Origin: Phragmites australis
Taxonomy: Eukaryota; Streptophyta; Magnoliopsida; Poales; Poaceae
Direction of reading: 5' to 3'
Length of the DNA: 64,000 bases
Assembly (NCBI RefSeq): GCF_958298935.1
Contig: NC_084923.1
Location: 1,180,501-1,244,500, forward strand
Part shown: positions 1-12,100 of the stretch, piece after piece
Layout of the letters: every line of letters begins with the position of its first letter
How positions within the stretch are numbered: the stretch's first letter is position 1
Program-made: the position numbers and the translations under genes
Notes under the pieces: model-generated
What the model saw: the letters and a program-made list of their open reading frames with translations, nothing else
Database searches by the model: none
What the model was told of the DNA's origin: nothing

Positions 1-407
1 TTTTTTAATGAAGTATGAAACCACTACAAACACCATGTGTCGCTCATTCATTTGATTACATAGGCTTAAGCATTTGGATGGATAGATAATTACTAGAAAA
101 GATCACACACATGGTTGTTCCCAGCACGTTTGGTGCATTTAATTTTGTACTTATACCTCCACTCTTTGTTAAACTAATGCAGATAATCATTTTTTCTTTT
201 TCGTTTGTAGACAAACAGCACTGTTGAGTAAGTTGCATATAGAATCTTAGTGTCCAAGTAAATAACATAAAAAATAAGTGTCCAAGTAAATACAAGTTTG
301 ATATCTGCTTGTTATGAGCTTGCACTCCTTCAGATTTCCACCCTTGAATCTTATTAAGACCGATAAATGGTTTCATTTTTACAATTTATGTATTCTTTTT
401 TATTCAG

Positions 408-3400
408 ATGAAAAAGGTCATGCAAAAAGATGCGGAGAGGACAGAGGATGTTGTTGCATATAATATTATTCCTCTAGATGCTCTGTCTACTACGACTAAT
501 GCAATTGTGACTTTTTCAGAGGTATGGTTTAGAATATGGCCTTTTGTTATTGCCACTTTTTTAGATCTGGAAGTGGTTATACCTTTTGCTGTTTTGCATC
601 GTTTCAATTTCAGGTGAGGGCAGCAATATCAGCTTTGCAGTACCATAGAGATCTGCCCAGGCTCCCTGGTACCTTTTCAGTCCCTGACGCTAGGAATTCA
701 GATATGCTGGATCTTTTGCAATGTGTATTTGGTTTTCAGGTCAGTGTTTTATGGCGCACCTGCCATATTAATCTATAATAAGTGCATTTTCTATGATGAT
801 AATTTACTGTAATCATATAACAACGGAACAGGCTCATTTAATAATATTCCCAATAGATGAGAAATATTAACTGCCAACCTAAGTGACAAAAAGTCTGATT
901 GCTATTAATGATGTCATGGTCACCTATATGGATTGACTTGTGTTACTAGAAAATCTGTAAATATGCTGCTGCATATGTAATTCTTGCTGTAACTTTCAAA
1001 ACAGGTATGCCACTTATCATGACAAACATGAAAACTATATTATACATTTGATATGGTAAAGTTATAACAATTCAGCTAAATTCTATATTGTTCTATATTT
1101 TACTGCCTGAGCCTGGATCTTATCTTCCATCATGCTTTCAACATAAAAGAAAGGACTCTGGATGGTGAAAAGTATGGTCCATGAGCTTGTAATCATACTA
1201 TCAATGAAGGATTTATCTTTTAACTGTAGCCAGATAGCTAGCTAAGCACTTTTGTGTTATTATAGAAATGCTAAAGATCCACATGCATTATTAAGTTAAA
1301 AAGTGAGCAGAGGAAGGAGCTCTAATCACGATAAAGTAAATGAATAGATATTCTATATGCATCTTGTGTTTTGTTGACAAATGTATCCATCCTTTAAATA
1401 TGGTAATAGGTTCTCAAATCTCTATATTTTTTATTTTGCATTTGGTCTCTTTCCTAGGAGCATACATGTCTATTTGATGGAAACCAGATGCTAGGAAAAT
1501 AATGTGATGCAATGGGACTCTCATACATCATTGTGTGTACTCAGTTTTGATGATGAAAACTTACATCCTAGTGCGACATCATGACCAACACTACTGGTAA
1601 TGATAAAAAAATGAGGGAGAAAGGAAGTAGACATGCCAATCTTTGTGTGTGCGTGTGTTTTCGAAATATTTAGGAAGGAAGTACAGTGTTATTGGGTACA
1701 ACATTTGGGCCCCTGCTTGTAGTTAGAACTCCTCTGTGCATTCTTAATACATGCTATAACAACATTTTGAAGTCTTGTTGCTTTTGTGGAAACATGCTAT
1801 AATCCCTTCTCATGATTGTAGGAAGGTAATGTGAAAAACCAACGAGAGCATATCATTCACCTATTGGCAAATGAACAGTCTCGACTGGGCAAACTATCAG
1901 GGAATGAGCCGGTATGTGTTATTTGTTGACATTAGTTTATTGTTCTCTTGTATCATATTTTTTTATCTGTTTAATGCCCTGATTTCACCCCCTCCGGATG
2001 AGGGCTCTCCTTGATCTGCTGTACCTCCCTGGTGTTATGTAATCCTTTTTTTTTGAAATTCAATAATCATTTTCACCTTATCAATAATTTAGTATTTTGT
2101 GGATATTCTTTTTTCTTGAGTCGCGTAGTTAGTTTTGTACTTTGCTGACATATGCTTTTGTTTTGCTTTATTGTGACTCACTAATTGGTTTCTTTTGGAT
2201 TTAGCTCAGCTTGTGGCGATTTCGATGCACATTTTATTTTTGTTTCCTTGTTGTTAGACTCTTTTGAACATAAATCAGTTTATGATAGTCATGAACTTAT
2301 GTTTCGGTCTTTTCTTTAGCATTTACAATATGGCTTCTTGTTCTGTAAGAAGCTTTTTCTGAAGTCCTTTCGAATTAATGAAGCTCTTGTTCATGATGAA
2401 GGATAGACATTTTCCTAAAGCGCTTTCCGCAAGGTTGAGATGTTCCCTGTATGAATTATTCTGTATTAATGATGCTGTGCTCACTTTCAGAAAGAAAAAA
2501 AAGAGAATGATGTTGTGCAAAACTGGTTATGCATCCGTTATATATTTATATCTTTTTTCCTGGAAAAAATATTTGCTTATGTGGTGTTCGTTTCCATGTG
2601 GTGCACGAACTGAATATTCTTGATAGTTTTGTTCAGTTTGCTAATCTTGCATATGAATGGATGTGCTTCTTTTGAACGACTTTATCATTAGTGGAAACTT
2701 TTCCTTGTCTTTGTCTCGGTCTAATTGATTCTGCACCTGCTCTGGCAATAACATACTAAACTGTAAAAAGGGAAAGAGCTAGGTTTATATCTTATTTTTA
2801 TATTCAAACGTTGAGTTTTTTTCGCTGTGGTCTCCACTTGTTATGTTTTCTATGTTACGTACTTAGATTGTAGTTTTCGGCTTTTGGAGTTGAAAAATTA
2901 ATGTTACAATGATACATTGATATTCTATTAACATAATCACCAGGATCATATTACGGATCCTATAAATATAGAAACCACGCTAATACTGAGAAGTTTATCT
3001 TTCCATTCAAGTATTTCATTTGTGGCCTGTTCCTCCCTACTCATGTATCGCATCTCCTTCTAGTCGTGTCGTCCTGGCCCTCTTCTCTATGTTGTTTACC
3101 CTGTCATGGCATAGTACCCAGTAGTCCAGTACACACTAATATTTTTTGGTCGACTGATGTTGCTGCAATATCTATCATTTAAATTCAAATACATATCCTT
3201 TTTTTTAAAAAAATACGCTAATATGGTAACAACTGTGACTGGTTATCGGGCTCTGCCCCCAAATAATCATTTCCATATTGCTTGAAGTTGTCCATGCCAA
3301 TATCCTTACCGTTGTTTTCGTCTCTTGTCAGAAAATCGATGAGGGTGCTGTGCATGTTGTCTTCTCCAAATCACTTGATAACTATATCAAATGGTGCAAC

Positions 3401-6142
3401 TATCTGCCACTGCTTCCTGTCTGGAACAAGTATGGTTTTTTGTATTCTGCATCAATCTATTTAACTTCTTACCCATGCCTTATTTATTTCTAAGATATTG
3501 CATTGTTTTCTCTTAGCACTGATTCTTTGACCAAAGAAAAGAAGTTGCTATATGTTTGTTTGTTCTACTTGATGTGGGGAGAAGCTGGTAATGTACGATT
3601 TCTTCCAGAGGGTTTATGCTACATATATCATCATGTAAGTCTGTATAAGATTCTACTGAAGCTCTATCATATTTCTTTTGTGGTGCATGATTGTTCCTTT
3701 ATTTACTGTTTTCTTGCATGGAAATATATTGTACCTTTTGTCGTGTGTCTGGAAGAATCTGCAAACCGATATTTGGGTGCTTTTATGCTAGCGTTGAACA
3801 TGTGCTATTATATGAGGCTTGGATGAACGAGACTTAGTGCGCTGTGAGTTGGAAGAGTACTGAGGCACTAGACAAAAGACAGACTGACTAAGCGTATATA
3901 CTAGTGGGAGTACCTACTTGTAGGAATCCTTCCCTGTTTCATTACGTTGTTGGCATATAAGTGCAAAGTTGCTTCTGTTCAGATTCTTCTCGCTGTGCAC
4001 CCTGACTGTTTAACATGTTTATTGTTTATAATATTTCTAAGGTAATCATGTCGTCCTTAAGCAAAGAATCAGCGAATTCTGTTATGTTCTTTTGGTCAAT
4101 CCTTAAAGCTAGACTTGTCCGAACCACTGTTATCCGGACATGTAAGTTCAGAATTATTTTTGTCGTGTTGATATGCGTCCTGGTGTCGACGTATGCCACA
4201 TGTGGAATGACCCGTACAGTCGTATCATACCACCTCATTGCAAATCCTGAGACGAGGCCCACGTTGATAGGAGCAGTGTTGTTGACATGTGATCTGGAGA
4301 GTACAATAAAACCTATAAGCAGAGGAGGGTGACTTGAGACTTTTTTATGGGAACAGTTTGGGAGATCCCTACCGGAATATTATATTGACAGGACAAACTA
4401 CGACTCTCAAAAACCGCTGCAACTAAGTAAAGGAGGCAAAGAAAAACCAAACCTGACGCTCAACCTATAGGAATTTCAACTGCTCAAGATGCACTTGATG
4501 GAACACATAATCCACTCACACAACTTTTCAAAGCAGAAAATTATCCAATCCAACCCAATCCAATCAGCTAAAGCTCCCACTATCTGTTTAGGAGCTCTAA
4601 CTTTCAACCATTTCGAATATCTACGTAATAATGTTTCCATCTGTGCTTGAGAGGGAGGAATGAGGTAGAGGAGGATGCTATGCTTAAGATCTGAATAAGA
4701 TGTGGGGAAGAGACATTCCTCCATGGTTGCTCCACATCAGGAGGATCAATGATCATCAGTTGCTTCCTTTTTAGTTTTTCAAGAAGGCAAAACTGTTGTA
4801 TTAAATATGTGGTTGGAAATGTGATGAACTGCCCTTGTGATGGTGGGATTCTTTGTACATTGAGAGTGAACTTTCAATAAAATAATATGAAAACTCAATT
4901 CGAATATAAAATTCATTCATATTCCATTTTTTTTTCAATTTTTCCATATTAGAGTATAATGTCTGGGTTGGATGTGACACTTGTGTGTACTGTGTAGAGG
5001 TGGGCAATCGGTTAATGTGGTTATTACGGTTTGGTTTGTTCGGTTTTAAACATCTCAGTTTTCAGAAACTAGAAACTGAAATAACCTAGGGAAAAAGCAA
5101 AACCGAACCAAAATAAACGATATATATCAGTTTGGTTTTTGGTTTTAAACCGAAATTTCTACACTGCTGAATAGAGGCACATATGACACATCATTGCAAT
5201 GCAGATATAGCCATAAAGGCATACGACATGAAAAAATCACAACAAGTCCAACACAATAATTCAAATAGTCTTGGGCCAGGCCATTCCAGGAGGTGCGTGA
5301 GTGGCTTGGGCCTTGGGTGGTTTTGGCCAGGATTTGTGCGCCTCAGGAACTTATGAATGGAGGTCTATGTATAATTCTGTTTATACGGTCTGTTTGGTTT
5401 TTGGACTTATTAAATCGGATAACTGAACGACACAACATTTAAAACCAAACAAAATAAAACCGAACAAACTGTAAATATCGGTTATTCTGGTTCGGTTTCG
5501 GTTTCTATTGTCATTTTTCGGTTTTTTTGCCCACCCTTACCTGTGTGCGTGTCCGAGTACCACTGGTCCGAGCAATTTACAGCAAAAATGGATTACTATT
5601 GACTGTTGTACATGATGCCAACCACAACTTATGTTGTTGAAATTCATGTTCTGTTTTAATTTTGCAGCTAGCAAGGGAACTAGAGGAGGTTTTACAAAAA
5701 CAGACTGCAGAGCCAGCTGAAAGCTGCAGTTCTAATGATGTGGTGTCGTTTCTTGACCAAGTCATTTCTCCTTTGTATGAAATCATTGCAGCGGTAAGTG
5801 TGGCTTCTGAGTGAGCTAATATCTCTTGCTATGTTTGGTCTTATATGTTTTTTTTTTAATGCTGATTCTGCTGCAGGAAGCAACCAACAATAATAACGGG
5901 CGTGCACCCCATTCTGCATGGAGAAACTATGATGATTTCAATGAGTTTTTCTGGTAAGCTGATCAATTGAGTTATTGTGTTTGTTGCTTTGAAGTTGATC
6001 AATTGAGTTCTTGTGTTTGTTGATTTGTTGCTGCTTCCATAATCTTTTGCCCCTTCCTTCTAGGTCTCTTAAGTGCTTTCAACTAGGTTGGCCATGGAAG
6101 CTGAGCAACCCATTTTTCTCAAAGCCTAGTAGGAAAGAGAAG
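408..6142 (+). other. Callose synthase exons 1-8: N-terminal cytosolic region
   Basis: Exons are 408-521, 614-739, 1822-1911, 3332-3429, 3517-3634, 5668-5793, 5877-5953 and 6064-6142 (276 residues). The region covers the FKS1-type domain 1, seen as KKLLYVCLFYLMWGEAGNV and the conserved HSAWRNYDDFNEFFWS block near its end. The preceding VTA1-like N-terminal part is not in the window. Splice phases agree at every junction. Introns of 1,420 bp (1912-3331) and 2,033 bp (3635-5667) are much larger than the others here, and the second is enlarged by a hAT MITE. Confidence 0.93.
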
Positions 6143-9100
6143 GTTTGTTTTTATTAATCATAGTCACAGTATTTGAATCTTGCAGTACATGTAACCAAAT
6201 CAGCATTTGCATGTATGTTATGTATTTACTTTTGGTAATTGTCTGTTAATATGTTCTGATCCTCCTGACCATAGTGCCAACAGTATGATAGGTTTAAGGA
6301 CCCCTTTGGCCAAGCTTCGTTATAGTCTTGTCCTTGCACAAAAGCTTAGTCCACATCAAACAAATTCCTTGTCTTCCTGACTTGCGTTGGTTTAAAGCTT
6401 ATGTGGTCATTTAAGCCGCAGGCACTCATTGAAGGCTGGTGTGTATCACTCTTCCCCACCTATCACGGACCCCATTACTTGACAAATTGATATCCTGATG
6501 ATCCAAGCTTGAGGCCCACACCCCACAACAGGAACCACATATCTCTGCCCCCAGTCCTTTTCTGTGCTTGATGAGGATAGCTTCCGTAATGCTGATGCTC
6601 CCTAGCTCTTAGCTTCTCCCTATTCTCGATGACAATGAAAACAGCAACTGTTGCTCACAGTGCTTGACGAGGATAGCTTTCAAGAACAGGAGTTGAAACT
6701 CCAAGATCCAGTACTGCGACTTGCGTGATGAGCAACAGAGAGCTGGCATTCATCCTCTTACTTTTGCTTGAATCGGAGAAGATCGCAATACAGTTTGGAG
6801 ACTGACAGTGATATAGATTGTGGACGATATGGAATGGGAGAGAATGAGTGTTTTCACTTCAGTCAAGAAATTCGTTCCTGTTTTATATTCGGCATGTTGA
6901 AAATCCACCTTTTTGAGCTTATCAATCAAGATAACAAAAAACCAGCTTATTGGATAAGCTGAAGTTGGCTAAAAGGGCCCTAAACCTATAAATGAAGAAT
7001 TCAGTCCTGTTCCAAACTTTCTATAACAATGTGGATACGTATCATCAGCTTTGTTCAACAGCCTGATGCTGGATTTTGCTGCTATTTCTGTTGAATTTCT
7101 TGCCTTTTTCATTACAAAATGTGCAATTTGTTTTGCAGGGCTTGCTAGGTAGAAATCATCATTATGGAAAGACATCTTTTGTGGAACATAGGACTTTTCT
7201 TCATCTTTACCACAGCTTTCATCGCCTTTGGATGTTCCTAATTATGATGTTTCAGGTAAACACAAATTCTAATCACATAATCATGATTGATCTCCCCTTC
7301 TTCATCTTGTGGATTTTACGTGGGATTCAGCATCGCATTCCGCTTCTTTTTCTTAATCTGTTAATAGAATTCTTAGATTGGTTTTATTCAATTTGTTGAA
7401 GCGCTAAATGCACAATATTGTGAACAAGGTCTTTTTTCCGCCTTCTCTCTATTATGGCTACTTTACCTGTTGATGATGTATAGGTGGAACTCATGCATGG
7501 TAGAGGATTTACAGAACATTATGAACACACAAATCTGCAACAAACACAAGAATTTTTTTCCTCCAAATACATGTTTCTTTCATTATAACTGCACTTCTTA
7601 CCATTATTCCTTGCCCTCATTTGTCCACTTTATGCAGGGAAGCAACAATTCACCACTTTACCTTTCTTGGACGTAGCACATTATAACATACTATATTTAA
7701 TTGTTGCACCATTGCCAGATAGGATAGTCAATTAGTAAATTAGTCTTGGGTGGCCTTTTGCCACCATTTGAAAGAACCTGGTGCTAGACTGACGCAAAAC
7801 TTGTGGGGAGGATAAAGACCGTAACTTGTTGGTTGGTTAATGCAAAATTCTCATAAATAAAGGCATGTCTTTTGGGGATCTTTTTGAGAAGAACAAAATA
7901 AGGGAGAATTTAGCCTTCTGGAGACATTGCAGAACACTTTTTGTTTCCTAGGACAATAGTATCTGTATATGATTCTCATATGATCCCTGATGTATTGTAC
8001 CAGACCACCGTGTTTCATTCACGTATGGGGTTGACTTTGTCTGCATGTACAATTTTGTACGTACACATTGAAACATTACCATGAGTGGTATCCTGAAACT
8101 GATGTTTAGCAGGAGCTACGTTGACTTCTTTTGTTTTTATGGGCATGGGGATGGATTTTGTCTTATTCTTATTTCGAATGATCTATCATTAGGTGCTTTA
8201 TGTTGCCAATCTTTAATGAATTTTATGTACCTGCACTGTAACCATAGTGTGTGGTTCTATTTATTCGATGCAGGGACTAACTATCATTGCTTTTAACAAT
8301 GATAATTTTGACATGAAGACCGCATTGCAACTTCTTAGTCTGGGCCCAACTTATGTCGTAATGAAATTTGTTGAGAGTTAGTACAAAATTCTTTTTGCTT
8401 ACTATAACATGATCAGTAGTGTAAATAATCTTGCTGATGGTTGGTTTCTTTTGTTACCTTTTTTTATGAAGGTCTATTGGACATTCTGATGATGTATGGT
8501 GCCTATTCAACATCTCGTGGATCTGCAATCACCAGAGTGCTATGGCGATTCTGTTGGTTTACGGTAGCTTCGTTGGTGATTTGTTACCTATATGTGTATG
8601 TTTTTCCTTCGAGTTGTAAAATCTAAAATTTTCATTCATGTCTGGAGTAGAATTAAATTAACAAAAAGAATCACTAAATTGGAAGACTATGCTGATGGTC
8701 TTATATCTTCTGGCAATTGCATTCTCAAAGATCTTGAAACACGAAGAGGAAACACATACCACATTGGCCCTTACTAGGTGGTCCATGATGAATAACAGAA
8801 GCATAAAATTATTTCAATCCTGAAACTCAACTGCTTCAGTTCTTCTATTTTTGTACTTTGTAAAGAGATAAAATGATTTCGGACGCCCTGTTGGTCTGAT
8901 TGGAGTGATAATGTCATCTGAAACTTAGAAACCCAAAATTGATCTTTCTGCATCCAATATTATCTGCACTGGCTTGCTTGAAATATGGTCTATTCTGATG
9001 TTTGGAGCATGCTCTATACTTGTTCCACTTCTCAGGCATATGACCACGGCACTATTAATACTAGTAGTCAAGCTGAAGGGCTTAAGTGATTAAATTTGAG

Positions 9101-12100
9101 GATGGGTGCGGTTCATACAAAGATAGCTGTAGAAATAATCGATTCCTTGCTATTTTTTGGGGCTATAATTGATACCTGATTGGTTCATCTGGCCTAGTTT
9201 GCCTTAAAGCGCTATAATGCACCCTCCAGATGTTTCTGGCTTTCAGCATCTCTTTTGGTAGTGTGTGTTACGCTTAACATCATACTTTCAGCAATGATAT
9301 AGTTCTTTGGCCTAAGATTTGCTTATTATGCACTGGATGTGGCCTTATGTGGTAGCTTGAAAAAGTTAATAGCAAGAACATCACTTTGGTTTTCTGAGAT
9401 GAAGTACTCAATTGGGCTGTGGTCTGGTGGCGTCAGTTTAATTTTAAGAGAGAAGTTCTAATTGCCCCAACTTGATCATGAGGCAACACTACTCTACCTT
9501 TTGGTGTTAACTCCAAATTAACACTTCATGTTTGATAGACTTTCTGCTCAGGAGAATTGCTATAATTCATTCAACTTAGGATTCAAAATGCGGGACTTGA
9601 TACTTTTCTCTTTGTTTTGCCAGCAAGGCACTTCAAGATGGGACACAGTCAGCAACATTCAAGATATATGTATTTGTTATCAGTGCATATGCGGGTGCCC
9701 ACATAGTTATCAGCCTACTTATGAGCGTCCCTTGTTGCCATGGTTTGACTCAGGCTTGCTACCGCTGGTCTTTTGTGCGCCTTGCTCAGTGGATGCATCA
9801 GGTCTTGCCCTTTTTTTGCACATTCGGACCTCCTGATTCTTTCTTCTGTTGAAATCTTTGTATGCAATATCTTCTGCTAAGAATATCTGACATTTGGGTT
9901 TTGTTGAAGGAGCACAATTATGTTGGAAGAGGCATGCATGAGAGTCCCATTGACTATATAAAGTAATCCCATAGAATTTTGAAGCATAATACCGTGATTC
10001 TGTTGACAAAGTGGAAATGCACCATTACTTACGCTATTTACCGTGCAGATACGTCGCTTTCTGGATTACAATTCTTGGTGCAAAATTTTCATTCACCTAT
10101 TTTCTCCAGGAAAGGTTTAGTTTTTTGTTTTCCATTGTTTCATAAGCTCTGATTTGTATTCTAAAATGTCATTTGTCATGCAGATAAAGCCTCTTGTGAA
10201 ACCAACAAGAATTGTAATCAATTTCAGAGGCTTGGAGTATGCCTGGCATGACTTTGTTTCAAAGAGTATGGATATATTATGTTATCTGTACATGTGACTA
10301 TGCTTTTTTCTGCCATCACCCTATGATCCCATAATATTTAACTGCCTTGTTTTTTTATTCAGTCATTGCCTTATATTTTGAAATTGTTCTTGTTGAGAAC
10401 CGTCTGTCTCATTCCAAATAATAGTGATTTTGTTTCTTCCATTTACTTTGTAATAATAATATCCTCATATGTGTAACGATGTGTACTTTAATGAACAACA
10501 CTTTATGCCTAATCGATTGGGATCGCTTTGCTTTAAATCTTAATACTGGTTCTTATAATGCTTGCAGATAACCATAATGCTCTTACAATCCTTTCATTAT
10601 GGGCTCCAGTGGTGTCAGTAAGTAATCTCTTTTGCTTCTAGTTCTAGCTCTCTGAACTGGTTGTTATGTTGTATTGGAATGACGGGCACTATATACTGAA
10701 TTCTGAAAAATTGCCTAATTAACAATAAGGAATAGAAATTTCTAGATGACACTCTAATAAGCTCATTCTGAACATTGAGTTGATTATCTGTCCAGTTTCT
10801 CATCTTGACTATTCATTGTGAAATTCCTGCATTCTGAGCAGGCCTTAAAATCATTCTTTATAAACTGACCTGCAGTATCCTGGGTAATCGCAGTCGCTAC
10901 CAGCCTGAGCATGTGCCAAACAGGACTGAGATACTATAATAACCTCCCTCAAAGGGTTGGCACCCTCGTCAACACTCATCAAGCACTATCATATCCATTA
11001 TTACCCCTTGATAGTTGATACACAAGCCTGTAGAGCATTTGTCGCACTTTGATTCCGATGGTAACACCCTGAGTACTTTGAGCTCATACCAACACTGAGA
11101 CTTCCGTTTAATTCAAAATATAACCACATAAAAATCACTTTAGCTTTTATCCTTGTTTCTCGTAAGGAGGTTAACAAGGCTAGTATGGATGATTGCACAA
11201 GGTTTATATGCAATTCTAATGCAATTAGAACTAACCATGTGGGACTGAACAAGCTGCTAGCAGGCCAAATTGTGCTGGGGTGTATCATTACCTGCACAAG
11301 TTGATGAACCGATGATGGCAAGTTATGCTTTTGCCATTGCTTTTGTTATCACTTGTATCACCTATGTCCCATTTTGCTCTGTTCTACGGAGCCTACGTGA
11401 ATATGTAGTAAACTATGAGTTCAGTGTGTCCATAGATGAATTACCTTATAGCATGGACAACTGATGTGTGATATGAATAGAACTTCAGAATCTAGATGGA
11501 ATATGATTCATCCAAGCTATACCGTCATAACTAACGTGACTAATATGACCACATATTCAATTTGAACTGTAGTTTTTTGTGGTAATTATCCTTTTCTCTG
11601 GATAATTTTACTTTCTGGTTGTTAGTTCACTGAAAGTTTACAAGTGATCAGACACCTGGGTTGTTGTCAACAACTTGCTTGTTCCTATTCTCTTTTTGGG
11701 CTTATTGCTACAACAGGTAGCTGTTTCTATGCACAGTGAACATTCGAAAACTATATTTCTTAAGTGAAATATTCATGTATGCAGATTTACCTTTTGGACA
11801 TTCATGTATTTTACACTGTGCTGTCTGCTATATACGGATTTCTCCTTGGCGCGCGCGATCGCTTGGGAGAGGTTAGCTCCTTAAACTTAAGCATTGTGCT
11901 ATTGTCATGCAACCTATGCTGCTGCTTCTGGATGATCTATTAACCTTATTGTTTGTTAGATTCTTGTTATTTATGCAATGCCAATTCTTGTTTATTCGAG
12001 TCTATCTTACTTGCACATTCTCCAGTATTCTTTTTGAATATTTGGATGCTTGCACAGTACATCTGCAAGATGTTAGTCAATGGAAAGTGCATTTGATTAT

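Noticed and set aside
408..617. ATG at 408 as the start of callose synthase
   Set aside because: It sits directly after a pyrimidine tract and CAG acceptor and aligns to an internal LKKVM-type position. About 190 residues expected before it are missing.
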